From Shinella sp. H4-D48 (GTDB lineage Bacteria; Pseudomonadota; Alphaproteobacteria; Rhizobiales; Rhizobiaceae), in assembly GCF_022637395.1 (NCBI RefSeq), contig NZ_CP093338.1:186001-250000 (forward strand): a stretch of DNA of 64,000 nt, given 5' to 3'. The notes beneath the pieces are model-generated. The model was given only the letters and a program-made list of their open reading frames with translations, did no database searches and was not told where the DNA came from. Positions 39,051-48,510 of this stretch are shown here, piece after piece. The stretch's first letter is position 1. Each line of letters starts with the position of its first letter. The position numbers and the translations under genes are program-made.

Positions 39051-40466
39051 ATGACGAACGATCGTTCGGATGCTCTCGTATTGTTCGGCGCAACGGGGGA
39101 CCTCGCGCACAAGAAAATCTTCCCGGCGCTCTACCGCATGGTGGCGCGCGGCGCGCTTCACGAGCCGGTTATCGGCATCGCCTATGACGACTGGCCGCGT
39201 GAAAAACTGATCGAACGGGCGCGCGACGGCATCACGAGAGCCCTTGGCACGATAGACGAGGCCGTTTTTGCCAACTTTGCCAGCCTGCTGAACTATGCCA
39301 GCGGCGACTATCGCGTGCCCGGGACTTTCGACACATTGAAGCGCGCGCTCGGCAGTGCCCGCAATCCATTGTTTTATCTTGCTGTACCACCGAGCATGTT
39401 CGCGCCGGTGGTGGAAGGCTTGCAGCACTCGAACCTTGCGAAAGGCGGGCGACTGATGGTGGAAAAGCCGTTCGGGCGCGACCTGGCCTCTGCCCGGCAG
39501 CTCAACGCCATCCTGCACACGGCCTTTGCGGAGAAATCCATCTTTCGCATCGATCATTACCTCGGCAAGGAGGCGATCCAGAACCTGCTTTACTTCCGCT
39601 TCGCCAATTCCTTCCTCGAGCCGATCTGGAACCGCGATCATGTGGAAAGCGTCGAGATCACCATGGCCGAGGATTTCGGCGTGGAAGGCCGTGGCAAGTT
39701 CTACGACGAGGTCGGATGCCTTCGAGACGTGATCCAGAACCACCTGCTCAATGTCCTGCTGCTGCTCGCGATGGAGCCGCCGGCCGGTCGCGCAGTCGAT
39801 GACCTGATCGACGAAAAGGTGCAGGTGCTGAAGGCCGTGCGCACACTCAAGCCTTCCGATGTGGTCCGGGGACAGTTCAAGGGCTACCTCGACGAGCCCG
39901 GCGTGCACCCGCTCTCGTCCGTGGAAACCTTTGCAGCGGTGCGTTTCCACGTAGATACATGGCGCTGGAAGGATGTTCCCTTCCACATTCGTGCCGGCAA
40001 GAACCTTCCGGTCCACATGACCGAGGTTGTGGTGCGGCTGAAACGGCCCCCCATCGATGTCTTCGACACCATCCGCCGTGACGATGCCAACTATCTACGT
40101 TTCCGCATCTCGCCGCAGGTCGCGGTGGCACTTGGTGCACGGCGCAAGGCGGCCGGCGACGCAATGGCTGGTGAGCCTGTCGAACTTCTGGCGGTCGATG
40201 ACGATACGGGCGACATGACGCCCTACGAGCGGCTGATTGGCGACGCCATGAACGGCAATGCCCAACTGTTCACGCGTCAGGATGCGAGCGAGATCGCTTG
40301 GCGCATCGTGGAACGTGCTCTCGAAGACCCGTCACCGCTCCACGTTTACGATCCCGGCTCGTGGGGTCCGCCTCAGGCCACGCAGGGATTTGGGCCGCCC
40401 GGTGGCTGGTACGCAGCCCCTGCGCAGGACAATCAGGAGAGCGGGCATGACGACGCAAGAGGATGA
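39051..40466 (+). CDS. zwf: Glucose-6-phosphate 1-dehydrogenase
   Basis: A 471-residue G6P dehydrogenase. The nucleotide motif [18 protein letters not shown] is at the N-terminus, [11 protein letters not shown] follows, and the active-site signature [15 protein letters not shown] contains the catalytic histidine and lysine. The ATG at 39051 is preceded by AAGGAGACC. It makes 6-phosphogluconolactone for the oxidative pentose-phosphate or Entner-Doudoroff route. A lactonase gene is not nearby. Its 3' end overlaps the kinase gene by 20 bases. Other zwf copies may exist in the genome, so this may be an accessory isozyme. Confidence 0.95.
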   Translation: MTNDRSDALVLFGATGDLAHKKIFPALYRMVARGALHEPVIGIAYDDWPREKLIERARDGITRALGTIDEAVFANFASLLNYASGDYRVPGTFDTLKRALGSARNPLFYLAVPPSMFAPVVEGLQHSNLAKGGRLMVEKPFGRDLASARQLNAILHTAFAEKSIFRIDHYLGKEAIQNLLYFRFANSFLEPIWNRDHVESVEITMAEDFGVEGRGKFYDEVGCLRDVIQNHLLNVLLLLAMEPPAGRAVDDLIDEKVQVLKAVRTLKPSDVVRGQFKGYLDEPGVHPLSSVETFAAVRFHVDTWRWKDVPFHIRAGKNLPVHMTEVVVRLKRPPIDVFDTIRRDDANYLRFRISPQVAVALGARRKAAGDAMAGEPVELLAVDDDTGDMTPYERLIGDAMNGNAQLFTRQDASEIAWRIVERALEDPSPLHVYDPGSWGPPQATQGFGPPGGWYAAPAQDNQESGHDDARG

Positions 40467-41148
40467 CGCCTCATCGACCGACAAGGTCGTTCTATCGATC
40501 GATGTGGGCGGCTCGCATGTGAAAATCATGACGAGCACGCATGTCGAGGAGCGACGGGTGGAATCCGGTCCAAGCATGTCTGCGGCGCGGATGGCCGACG
40601 CAGTCCGCGACCTTGCCAGGGGCTGGTCGTATGACGTTATCTCCATCGGCTATCCTGGCCCCGTCAGGGAAAACAAGCCGATAAGGGACCCCGCCCATCT
40701 CGGGAGCGGCTGGGTCGGCTACGATTTCGCGGATCATTTCGGAAAGCCGGTTAAGGTGGTCAACGACGCCCTCATGCAGGCCATCGGCAGCTATGAGGGC
40801 GGGCGGATGCTCTTCCTCGGTCTCGGCACGGGTCTGGGCACCGCAATGATCCTCGACAATGTCTGTCATTCCCTGGAAGTTGGCCACCTGCCCTTTCGAA
40901 AAGGCCGGAGCTTCGAGGATTATGTCGGCGAGCCCGCCCTTGAAAAACGGGGAAAGAAGAAATGGCGCAAGGCCGTCGCCGCGGTCACGGACTGCCTGAA
41001 TGCGGCCCTGCTGCCCGACTACATCGTCATCGGCGGCGGCAATGTCGCACACCTCACCGACCTGCCTGTCAACAGCGTACGCGGCGACAACACACGCGCC
41101 TTTGCCGGCGGCTTCAGGATATGGAAGGACGCATCGCTTCGCCTGTAA
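40447..41148 (+). CDS. ROK-family glucokinase, polyphosphate-glucokinase-like
   Basis: A 233-residue kinase. [13 protein letters not shown] near residue 20 is the phosphate-1 motif, SIGYPGPV and VVNDALMQA the sugar-binding region, [14 protein letters not shown] the phosphate-2 motif and YIVIGGGN the adenosine-side motif, in normal ROK order. The short length and LEVGHLPF segment resemble polyphosphate/ATP glucokinases. It would phosphorylate glucose released by the GH15 enzyme to feed zwf and gnd. AGGAG precedes the ATG inside the end of zwf. A T-rich stretch at about 41203 may help termination. Confidence 0.82.
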   Translation: MTTQEDDASSTDKVVLSIDVGGSHVKIMTSTHVEERRVESGPSMSAARMADAVRDLARGWSYDVISIGYPGPVRENKPIRDPAHLGSGWVGYDFADHFGKPVKVVNDALMQAIGSYEGGRMLFLGLGTGLGTAMILDNVCHSLEVGHLPFRKGRSFEDYVGEPALEKRGKKKWRKAVAAVTDCLNAALLPDYIVIGGGNVAHLTDLPVNSVRGDNTRAFAGGFRIWKDASLRL

Positions 41149-41276
41149 GGCGCGGTCCCATCGTCACGGTCGATGCCTTGTCATTGATGTGGCATTTTCT
41201 GCTTTTTTGACCGATCATGCGGCTTTTCTTGTCAGCGCCCATCGAACGGATTAAGGAAGCAGAAAGCCTTGTGGAC

Positions 41277-42047
41277 ATGACTGACATGAACCCTTCCAAA
41301 CGCCACAGCGATATCCTCCGCCTCCTCCAGCAGGACGGCACGGTGACGATTGCCGAACTCGCGAGCAAACTTGGCGTTTCGCTCGAAACCGTGCGCCGGG
41401 ATATCAAGCCTCTGACGTCGAACGGCAGTGTGGTGAAGATGCACGGCGCCGTGGCGCTGCCCTCCATTGTCGGGGAGGCGCCCTTCGAGAAGCGCATGCG
41501 CGAAAACAGCGAAGCGAAAAAGGCGATCGCGGCCGCCCTGGCCCTGACCATTCGCGACGGCGATTCCGTCATGCTGGATACGGGCACCACCACGAGCTAT
41601 CTCGCACGCGAGCTGCTCGGGCACCGGCGCCTGACGGTGGTGACGAACTCCTCCGACATCGCCCGCACGCTTTCCACGGTCAACGACAACCGCGTCTATA
41701 TGGCCGGCGGCGAGCTGCGCAGCGACAATGGCGCCGCGTTCGGCGTGTCAGCGATCGATTTCGTCAGCAATTTCACTGTAAGCCACGCCGTCATCACGAC
41801 AGGCGCGGTTGACGCTTCAATCGGTATCATGGACTACGATCTGGAGGAGGCGGAATTCGCGCGAACGGTTATCTCCCGCGGAAAGCGTGCGATCGTCGTC
41901 ACCGACCACAGCAAATTCGGACGGCAAGGCCTTGTCAGGGTTTGTGCATTCAACGCACTGACCGACCTCTTCACGGACAAGGCCCCACCCCGCGATATCG
42001 GCTCAGCCCTGAAAACTGCCGGCGTCAGTCTGACCCTGGCGGGTTAG
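41277..42047 (+). CDS. DeoR/GlpR-family sugar regulator
   Basis: A 256-residue regulator. The N-terminal helix-turn-helix is RHSDILRLLQQDGTVTIAELASKLGVSLETVRRDIKPL; the sensor domain (about 75-235) has the family segments MLDTGTTTSYLARELL and VVTNSSDIARTL, which bind a sugar phosphate. ATG 41277 gives a standard length, though an in-frame ATG exists at 41217. It probably regulates the preceding GH15-gnd-zwf-kinase group or a transporter elsewhere; the sequence does not show an obvious operator. The 41149-41276 gap holds no gene. Confidence 0.88.
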   Translation: MTDMNPSKRHSDILRLLQQDGTVTIAELASKLGVSLETVRRDIKPLTSNGSVVKMHGAVALPSIVGEAPFEKRMRENSEAKKAIAAALALTIRDGDSVMLDTGTTTSYLARELLGHRRLTVVTNSSDIARTLSTVNDNRVYMAGGELRSDNGAAFGVSAIDFVSNFTVSHAVITTGAVDASIGIMDYDLEEAEFARTVISRGKRAIVVTDHSKFGRQGLVRVCAFNALTDLFTDKAPPRDIGSALKTAGVSLTLAG

Positions 42048-42063
42048 GCGTCCGACGAAAACC

Positions 42064-42966
42064 TCAGCCCACGCTCCCGACCGGAACGAAACCCTTGCCG
42101 AACCTCTCGCGCACCCGACGAGAAAAGGCACAAACGGTTGCACGGTCGGCGGATGCCGATGTCACCAGCACGAATTCAACGTCTTCGAGAGCCGGCAGAT
42201 GGGGCGGCGCGATTTCGCGCAGACCGGCCGGCGCAAGGCTGCGGGGCTGCACCAGCACGCCCATGCCGGCGCGGGCCGCCGCCGTCAGGCCGCTGAGGCT
42301 GGGGCACGAGCAGATGATGCGCCATGCCGTACTACTTTGCTCAAGCGCTTCCATGAGCAGCATGCGCGTCAGGCTCGGCGGCGGGAAAACGATCAGCGGC
42401 AGGACGGGTTTCGCCAGCACGGCGGCGGGATCGCTTGCCAGCCAGATCAAGGGCTCGCGCAAAACGCTGTCGCCCCGCCTGTCGCCAATCCTGCGTTTGG
42501 CCATGACGAGATCCAGCTCGCCGCGATCCTGCATTTCTCCGAGCGTCCTGGAAAGCGCGACGGAAAGCTGAAGGTCGACGGAGGGATAGTCCGCGATGAA
42601 ATCCTCCAGAAGGCCCGGCAGTTGCCCGCTCACAAGGTCCTCGGAGACACCGAGCCGGAAAGCTCCCCGCGGCGTCTCCGTCTCGAATTGCGCGACCGCC
42701 TGGCGCTCGAGGGCCAAAAGCTGCCGGGCATGCGGCAGCAGAGCTTCGCCGTCCAGCGTCAGTCGCACAGTGTGCGTGTCGCGGTGGATGAGCCGTCGCC
42801 GCAGATCGCGCTCCAGACGCTGCACATGCTGGCTGACCGTTGACTGACCGAGCTGCAGGCGTTCGGCGGCTAGGGTAAAGCTTTTTACCTGCGACACCGT
42901 GAGGAAACTGCGCAACTGCACGAGATCAAGCACATCACGATCCTTGATAACTGTTATTTCTTGCAT
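42064..42966 (-). CDS. LysR-family transcriptional regulator
   Basis: A 300-residue LysR regulator. The DNA-binding helix-turn-helix is LVQLRSFLTVSQVKSFTLAAERLQLGQSTVSQHVQRLE (about residues 16-53). The effector domain follows from about residue 95 (AFRLGVSEDLVSGQLPGLLEDFIADYP). It is divergent from the BASS-family transporter gene with only about 40 bases between starts, the classic layout for a LysR activator and its target. The ligand is unknown; by context it is the transported organic anion. Confidence 0.88.
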   Translation of the reverse strand: MQEITVIKDRDVLDLVQLRSFLTVSQVKSFTLAAERLQLGQSTVSQHVQRLERDLRRRLIHRDTHTVRLTLDGEALLPHARQLLALERQAVAQFETETPRGAFRLGVSEDLVSGQLPGLLEDFIADYPSVDLQLSVALSRTLGEMQDRGELDLVMAKRRIGDRRGDSVLREPLIWLASDPAAVLAKPVLPLIVFPPPSLTRMLLMEALEQSSTAWRIICSCPSLSGLTAAARAGMGVLVQPRSLAPAGLREIAPPHLPALEDVEFVLVTSASADRATVCAFSRRVRERFGKGFVPVGSVG

Positions 42967-43005
42967 CTCGATTCAGGATATCCATGATCGCGCGATAGTC
43001 GAGAC

Positions 43006-44016
43006 TTGATCGATCTGGATACACACGTGAAGAACCTTCTCCCTGATACCTTCACCCTTCTCCTCCTGGCAGCTGTTGGCCTGGCCTCAATCCTGCCGAT
43101 TTCCGGCGAACCGGCGGATTGGTTCGGCATCGCCACGATGCTGGCGATCGCCGGCCTGTTCTTCCTGCATGGCGCGCGTCTTTCCACCGATGTGGTTATT
43201 GCGGGCTTCCTGCACTGGCGGCTGCAACTGTTCATCCTGGTCACGACCTTCGTTGTCTTCCCGCTGCTCGGACTGGCGCTCGGCATGCTTTCGCCATGGC
43301 TTATTCCCCAACCGCTCTATCTCGGCCTGCTCTTCCTCTGTGTGCTTCCGTCCACGGTGCAGTCGTCGATTGCGTTTACCTCGATTGCCGGCGGGAACGT
43401 GCCGGCAGCGATCTGCGCAGCATCGACCTCAAACATTCTCGGCATCTTCCTAACCCCGGTGCTGGTCGCCATGCTGTTTTCCGCCGGCGGCCATGTCGGG
43501 GTTTCTTTCGACATGGTGTGGAAGATCATGCTGCAGCTCTTCCTGCCCTTCGTGGCCGGCCAGCTACTGCAGCCATTCATCGGCAACTGGGTACGCGCCC
43601 GCAAGGCGCTGCTCACCCCATTCGACCGCGGCTCCATCCTGATGGTCGTCTATCTCGCGTTCTCAGAGGCGGTGACGCAGGGCGTCTGGCACCAGCTGGA
43701 CGGAAAAGATCTGGCACTGCTTGTCCTGATCGACACTCTCCTGCTGACGACGGTGCTTTTGATCACCAGTTTGGGCGGAAAGCTGTTCGGCTTCAACCGT
43801 GAGGACCGCATCACCGCGCTGTTCTGCGGTTCGAAGAAAAGCCTGGCGAGCGGTGTGCCCATGGCCGGCGTCATCTTCGCCGGCCAGTCGGTCGGGGCCA
43901 TCGTCCTGCCTCTGATGCTGTTCCACCAGATCCAGCTCATGGTCTGTGCCTGGCTGGCGCGGATCTACGCTCAGAAGAAGGCAACGACCGCACCGGACCC
44001 CGCGCCCGCATCATGA
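43006..44016 (+). CDS. Bile acid:sodium symporter-like (BASS, YfeH type) transporter
   Basis: A 336-residue membrane protein with nine to ten hydrophobic segments. PLYLGLLFLCVLPSTVQSSIAFTSIAGGN and STSNILGIFLTPVL are characteristic of the SBF-like YfeH branch, as is FCGSKKSLASGVPMAGVIF. Members import organic anions or carry solutes such as arsenite-related anions with sodium. The start is TTG 43006; an in-frame GTG at 43027 is an alternative. It is divergent from its probable LysR regulator. The substrate cannot be told from sequence. Confidence 0.85.
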   Translation: MIDLDTHVKNLLPDTFTLLLLAAVGLASILPISGEPADWFGIATMLAIAGLFFLHGARLSTDVVIAGFLHWRLQLFILVTTFVVFPLLGLALGMLSPWLIPQPLYLGLLFLCVLPSTVQSSIAFTSIAGGNVPAAICAASTSNILGIFLTPVLVAMLFSAGGHVGVSFDMVWKIMLQLFLPFVAGQLLQPFIGNWVRARKALLTPFDRGSILMVVYLAFSEAVTQGVWHQLDGKDLALLVLIDTLLLTTVLLITSLGGKLFGFNREDRITALFCGSKKSLASGVPMAGVIFAGQSVGAIVLPLMLFHQIQLMVCAWLARIYAQKKATTAPDPAPAS

Positions 44017-44078
44017 CGGCGACAGCAGCATCGTTGATTTCACCGAAGATGCGGAGTCATGAGCAAACGCGGTCCGTC

Positions 44079-44158
44079 ACGGCGTTCGGTAATCTCCTTC
44101 CTGGAGATTGAACGATACGACGCTACCGACGGGAACCCCGTTGGAGGGACGCAGCCTA
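44079..44158. repeat. Imperfect direct repeat, copy 1
   Basis: About 80 bases beginning ACGGCGTTCGGTAATCTCC and ending GGGACGCAGCCTA, with ATACGACGCTA in the middle. The same blocks occur at 44525-44603. On the minus strand this copy begins at the stop codon of the DUF6894-type gene. It contains a possible hairpin CGACGGG/CCCCGTTG. It resembles a short intergenic mosaic element of rhizobia, but no named family was confirmed. Confidence 0.65.
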
Positions 44159-44407
44159 GGAAAACATAGTCGGAGGCTGGTTCGGAAACTCGGCTGAGAA
44201 TTTCAGTTTAAACAACATATTCCCTGCCTCATCTGTGACGGCCATCATCCATTCGTTGCCCAGCCACAGGTTCATATTCTCATCTGTGAGCATTTCACCG
44301 GCACCGCGAAGCGCCTCGAATCGAGCTTGATTTTCATTGGCAAGAAAAAGGCCGTCAACGTCGATCGCTGCGCGCCCATCCAGTACGTGGAAGAAATATC
44401 TAGGCAT
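44156..44407 (-). CDS. DUF6894-type small protein
   Basis: An 83-residue protein starting MPRYFFHVLDGRAAIDVDG, with EALRGAGEML in the middle and MMAVTDEAGNMLFKLKFSAEF near the end. This pattern is a widespread family of small rhizobial proteins of unknown function (DUF6894). The ATG at 44407 has AAGGAG nine bases upstream; an in-frame GTG three codons earlier overlaps that site. It stands alone, bounded on both sides by copies of an 80-base repeat. The 44408-44524 stretch holds only its promoter region. Confidence 0.75.
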   Translation of the reverse strand: MPRYFFHVLDGRAAIDVDGLFLANENQARFEALRGAGEMLTDENMNLWLGNEWMMAVTDEAGNMLFKLKFSAEFPNQPPTMFS

Positions 44408-44524
44408 AGCTTGCACTCCTTGCGGCGGGAGCGCGGTATAACTCTCTGTCTCAGCGTGCCAGGGGATAGCTGATGATGCGTTATTGTACGCCTATTGTGC
44501 TCCAGAGGAAATGGTCAGTTTGTG

Positions 44525-44603
44525 ACGGCGTTTGGCAATCTCCTTTCCAGAAGGCGAACCATACGACGCTATCGAGATGCCCTCCCTTATGGGACGCAGC
44601 CTA
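44525..44603. repeat. Imperfect direct repeat, copy 2
   Basis: About 79 bases matching copy 1 in the blocks ACGGCGTTtGG, AATCTCCTT, ATACGACGCTAtCGA and GGGACGCAGCCTA. On the minus strand it begins exactly at the stop codon of the LysR gene at 44601-45557, just as copy 1 begins at the stop of the DUF6894-type gene. Confidence 0.65.
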
Positions 44604-45557
44604 ATTGAAAATCAGGGATGAATGCCGCTCTTCGACGCAGACGGAAAATCCGGCGGGGCCGACCTCACGGAAAAACCGGCGGATGATTTCGATGAACAGC
44701 CGCACGAACAGTGGCTTGGCGTTGCCATAGAGGTCCAGCACGATAACCGACGGCGGCGGAAGCTCGTCGAGGATCGGCCGACGCACGATTCCCTGCCCAT
44801 CCGACGTCGCCCGGCCGATGGGTCGCATGTTGAGGATCGACATGCCGAATCCCGACGCGACTGCGGAACGGACCGTCTCGTAGGAGCGGGTGTGAAAGCG
44901 CACATCGGGTCTTTTTGCGAGGATATCGAACAGCGTCAGCAGGTAGGTCGCCGTCTGCGGCATGTCCAGCAACACGAACGGGCGCGTTGCGATTTCCGAC
45001 AGCCACACGGCATCCCGGGCGGCAAGCGGGTCATCGACATGCAGGACCGCATGCGCCGGAACCTTGCAAATCTTCGTCATCGCCCCCGTCGTGATCGAAC
45101 CGATATCGTAGAGAACGGCCAGATCGATCAATCCCTCGCCCAGCCAGGTTTGCAACTGCACCTGGTCGCCCTCCAGAAGGTCGATTTCCACGTCGGCGAC
45201 GTTGTCGATGTACATGCGCAGCATTTCCGGCATGAACAGCGCGCCGAACGGCTCGAAACACCCGATGCGCAGCACCTTTGGCACGCGGTCGGCAAGGTCG
45301 CCGATCGCCCTGTCGAACTCCGTGGCAGCGGATAGCATAATGCGGGCCGCGCTGATGAAGCGCTCGCCGGCGGGCGTCACCTGCACCCCGCGCGCAGGGC
45401 GCCGCTCGAAGATGCGCGCACCCATCTCCCCCTCGGCAAGCGTGATGGCCGCGAGAATGGACGATTGCGAGATGTGCAAAGCCTTCGATGCAGCCTGTAC
45501 GCTACCCAGGTTCGCCACTTCGCAGACGTAACGAAGCTGCCGGATTGTAAGGTTCAT
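44601..45557 (-). CDS. LysR-family regulator of the amidase cluster
   Basis: A 318-residue LysR regulator. The helix-turn-helix is LTIRQLRYVCEVANLGSVQAASKALHISQSSILAAITLAE, near residues 3-42; the effector domain starts at about residue 90 (KVLRIGCFEPFGALFMPEML). ATG 45557 is standard; an extension to 45644 would run into the opposite promoter region. It is divergent from the amidase gene, so it probably controls the amidase-ABC-oxidoreductase cluster. Its last bases lie within repeat copy 2. Confidence 0.87.
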   Translation of the reverse strand: MNLTIRQLRYVCEVANLGSVQAASKALHISQSSILAAITLAEGEMGARIFERRPARGVQVTPAGERFISAARIMLSAATEFDRAIGDLADRVPKVLRIGCFEPFGALFMPEMLRMYIDNVADVEIDLLEGDQVQLQTWLGEGLIDLAVLYDIGSITTGAMTKICKVPAHAVLHVDDPLAARDAVWLSEIATRPFVLLDMPQTATYLLTLFDILAKRPDVRFHTRSYETVRSAVASGFGMSILNMRPIGRATSDGQGIVRRPILDELPPPSVIVLDLYGNAKPLFVRLFIEIIRRFFREVGPAGFSVCVEERHSSLIFN

Positions 45558-45685
45558 CGCACGCACGCTCCACAGAATGTATGAAGTTATGCGAAAGAAT
45601 ACATTTTGTGAGTGCGAAAGAAAGGTCCATTCTGCCCGCAACAAATCAACCTGCCGAAGATGCAGGGAACAAGGGGAACGACAGA

Positions 45686-47086
45686 ATGCCTTTACAGAAC
45701 CCGCTCGAAGGGGCGGCGGAGCTATGCCGTCTTGATGCGGACGCGCTGACCGCAGCCTATCGCAACGGCACGCTTTCGCCCGTCGAAGTCGCCATGGCCG
45801 CGATGGAGCGCGCAGAAGAGGTGAACGCAGAGCTCAACGCTTTCACGTTCATTGACCGGGAGGGCGCGCTTGCGGCAGCGGGTGCCTCCGAGAAGCGCTG
45901 GGCTCAAGGAGCGCCCCTTTCGGAGGTCGATGGCATCCCGACCACCCTCAAGGATATCGTATGGGTCGACGGCTGGAGTGTGCGCTATGGCAGCGCCACC
46001 ACGCCGGCACGCCCTTACAACGAAGACGCGCCATCCGTGGCCCGCCTTCGTAACGCCGGTGCGGTCTTTGTCGCGCAAACCACCACTCCGGAATTCGGCT
46101 GGAAAGCCGTCACCGACAGTGCCCTTTTTGGCGTGACCCGCAATCCCTGGAACAGGCAGAAAACCCCGGGCGGCTCATCGGGCGGCGCAGCCGTGGCCGC
46201 AGCGGTCGGTGCGGGCGTCTTTCATCTCGGCACCGATGGTGGCGGCTCGATCCGTATTCCGGCATCGTTCACCGGGATCGTCGGCCACAAGCCGACATTC
46301 GGCCGAGTGCCGGCTCATCCGGCAAGCGCTTTCGGCACCGTCGCCCATGTCGGGCCCATGGCGCGAACCGCGCGTGATGCGGCGGCTATGCTCCGGGCAA
46401 TGTCCGGCAGAGACATCAGGGATTGGGCGCAGGGTGCCGGCGTGCTGGCGAGCCTCGATCATCCCGCGAAGGTTGATCTTGCCGGCAAGCGCATAGGATA
46501 CTGGTCGAAACCCGCGAGCGGCAAACTCGATCTCGACATTGCTGCGATCGTTGACGCCGCCGTCGCAAGACTGTCTTCGGCGGGCGCCCGCGTGGAACCG
46601 ATCACGCTCCCGGCAGAGGGTCTGCTCGACCTCTTCCATCATCACTGGTTCACCGGGGCGGCTGCGCGCCTGTCCGTCATTCCTGAAGCCCAACGCGCGT
46701 CGATCGACCCGGGCTTTCTGGAAATCGCTCGCGCCGGCGCTGCCTACAGTTCGACGGAGCTTGTGCTCGCGCAGGTGCGGCGCGGCGATTATGGCGCAGC
46801 GATGGATCGTCTGCTTGCCGAATACGATTTCGTTGTTTCGCCTGGCACGGCGCTGCCGGCCTTCGATGCAGGTCTTGAGATACCTACGGGAAGCGCCTTT
46901 GAACGCTGGACGGAATGGGCGGGCTTCAGCTTTCCCATCAACCTCAGCCAGCAGCCCGCCTGCGTCATACCCTGCGGCTTCACGCCGGACGGCCTGCCGG
47001 TCGGTTTCCAGATCATAGGAGCGCGAGGCGCAGATGCCAGCGTTCTTTCCGCCGCTGCCGGCCTGGAGGTGATCTTCTCCAGATAA
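45686..47086 (+). CDS. Amidase (amidase signature family)
   Basis: A 466-residue amidase-signature hydrolase with the Ser-cisSer-Lys triad: Lys89 (GIPTTLKDIVWV), Ser164 (PGGSSGGAAVAAA) and Ser188 (GTDGGGSIRIP). It hydrolyses a carboxamide or N-acyl amine in the cytoplasm; similar enzymes are often called glutamyl-tRNA amidotransferase subunit A, but the lone gene and catabolic setting argue against that. AGGGG precedes the ATG. It is followed 51 bases later by a Liv-type importer, suggesting that the imported solute is an amide. The exact substrate is unknown. Confidence 0.88.
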   Translation: MPLQNPLEGAAELCRLDADALTAAYRNGTLSPVEVAMAAMERAEEVNAELNAFTFIDREGALAAAGASEKRWAQGAPLSEVDGIPTTLKDIVWVDGWSVRYGSATTPARPYNEDAPSVARLRNAGAVFVAQTTTPEFGWKAVTDSALFGVTRNPWNRQKTPGGSSGGAAVAAAVGAGVFHLGTDGGGSIRIPASFTGIVGHKPTFGRVPAHPASAFGTVAHVGPMARTARDAAAMLRAMSGRDIRDWAQGAGVLASLDHPAKVDLAGKRIGYWSKPASGKLDLDIAAIVDAAVARLSSAGARVEPITLPAEGLLDLFHHHWFTGAAARLSVIPEAQRASIDPGFLEIARAGAAYSSTELVLAQVRRGDYGAAMDRLLAEYDFVVSPGTALPAFDAGLEIPTGSAFERWTEWAGFSFPINLSQQPACVIPCGFTPDGLPVGFQIIGARGADASVLSAAAGLEVIFSR

Positions 47087-47137
47087 GCATCGATACGCGC
47101 ATGACGAACACAACCAAATATAAAAGGGGTAACCGTT

Positions 47138-48436
47138 ATGATGAATAGACGTGCAATGCTTCAGGGCGCCTTGGGCGCCGGCGCCGCCGGTGGGATGCTT
47201 CTTGCCGACATGAACAGATCCGCCAAGGCGCAGGACACCTCCCCGATCGCAGTGGGCTCTGCGCTGCCGATGTCCGGCATCGCGGCGGCGGATGGCATCG
47301 AGTTCAAGAACGGCCTCGACCTCGCCGCCGAGGAAATCAACGCCGCGGGCGGCATTCTGGGCCGGCCCGTCGAGATCCATATCGAGGACACCAAGGAAAT
47401 GGGTGCGGACCTCGTGTCCCAGTCCATGCAGCGGCTGGTCGATCGCTACAATACCCCGGTGATCATCAACGGCTATAACCTCGGCACCAACATGATCGAA
47501 ATGGACGTCGCGGCCGACAACGACGTTATCATGATGCATTACAACACGCTCATCTCGCACAATGAGAAGTTCAAGACCGACCCTGAGCGGTATTACGGAT
47601 CGTTTCAAGGCGATCCGCCTGAGTTCTGGTATGGCCCGGGTTGCCTGAACTTCCTGAAGTCGCTTTCTGACGCCGGCACGTGGAAAGCGCCGAACAAGAA
47701 AATCGCGATCATTCCCTCGGCAAACGAGTATTCGATCGTCATCGCCAACGCGATCCGCGATCAGGCTAAGGATTACGGTTTCGAGGTAAGCCTGTTCGAA
47801 ACCGTGCCGTTCCCGACGAACCAGTGGGGGCCGACACTGGCGAAACTGCGCCAGGACCCGCCGGCAGCCATCATCGTGACGCACTTCCTGCCCCAGGATC
47901 TTGCCCAGTTCATGGTGCAGTTCCTCACGCAGCCCACTAACAGCCTCGTCTACATGCAGTACGGCCCCTCACTTCCCGCCTTCCGCGAGATCGGCGGCGA
48001 GAATATCAACGGCGTCATCTATTCCACGGTCGTCGGCTGCCTGCCGGATGACTTCTCGAAGCCGTTCCGCGAGTCCTATCGCGCCAAGTTCGGCCCCAAC
48101 TCGGCCTATATCACGGGATCGCAGACCTATGACGGGCTGTGGATGTGGGCGATTGCCGCTGCCATCGCCGGCGGTGCAGGCGAGCCTTTCAACAAGGAGC
48201 AGGTGAGCAAGGTCGCCGCCGTCATGCGACGCAACGTCTATCGCGGCGTCAACGGAACCTACCGGGCCGATCCTGCCGGCCAATCGGCCTATTGCTACCC
48301 GACACAGACCGCCGATCCTTCGCTGGGCATGCCGCATCAGTTCCTGCAGCATCAGGACTATAAGACCGACCCCAAGCTCATCGCGCCGGCGCTCTACGCC
48401 ACCGATACATTCCTCCTGCCGCCCTGGATCAAATAG
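47138..48436 (+). CDS. Liv/urea-type ABC binding protein
   Basis: A 432-residue type-I periplasmic binding protein. The N-terminus MMNRRAMLQGALGAGAAGGMLL carries an RR pair before a weakly hydrophobic stretch, so a Tat signal is likely. Then come VGSALPMSGIAAADGIEFKNGLDLAAEEINAAGGILGRPVEI and later GDPPEFWYGPG and YMQYGPSLPAFREIGGENINGVIYS. The family binds branched-chain amino acids, urea, short amides and aromatic acids. It starts the transport part of the amidase cluster, and a stable hairpin separates it from the ATPase gene. Confidence 0.9.
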   Translation: MMNRRAMLQGALGAGAAGGMLLADMNRSAKAQDTSPIAVGSALPMSGIAAADGIEFKNGLDLAAEEINAAGGILGRPVEIHIEDTKEMGADLVSQSMQRLVDRYNTPVIINGYNLGTNMIEMDVAADNDVIMMHYNTLISHNEKFKTDPERYYGSFQGDPPEFWYGPGCLNFLKSLSDAGTWKAPNKKIAIIPSANEYSIVIANAIRDQAKDYGFEVSLFETVPFPTNQWGPTLAKLRQDPPAAIIVTHFLPQDLAQFMVQFLTQPTNSLVYMQYGPSLPAFREIGGENINGVIYSTVVGCLPDDFSKPFRESYRAKFGPNSAYITGSQTYDGLWMWAIAAAIAGGAGEPFNKEQVSKVAAVMRRNVYRGVNGTYRADPAGQSAYCYPTQTADPSLGMPHQFLQHQDYKTDPKLIAPALYATDTFLLPPWIK

Positions 48437-48465
48437 GCTCTGGCAACGCAGCCCTGAACGGGGTG

Positions 48466-48485
48466 TCGGCCGCCGCAGCGGCCGA
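48466..48485 (+). other. Intercistronic hairpin after binding-protein gene
   Basis: TCGGCCGC (48466-48473) pairs with GCGGCCGA (48478-48485) around CGCA, with flanking GGT/ACC bases that can extend the stem. There is no T run, so it likely stabilises the upstream message or damps read-through. Confidence 0.6.
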
Positions 48486-48510
48486 TACCGATGGCGAGAG
48501 GAGCGGATTG

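Noticed and set aside
44079-44603. Target-site duplication or terminal repeats of a transposon
   Set aside because: The repeats are direct and imperfect, and the small gene between them is a DUF6894-type protein, not a transposase.
45686-47086. GatA subunit of glutamyl-tRNA amidotransferase
   Set aside because: No gatB or gatC nearby, and the gene heads a transport and oxidation cluster, so a catabolic amidase is more likely.
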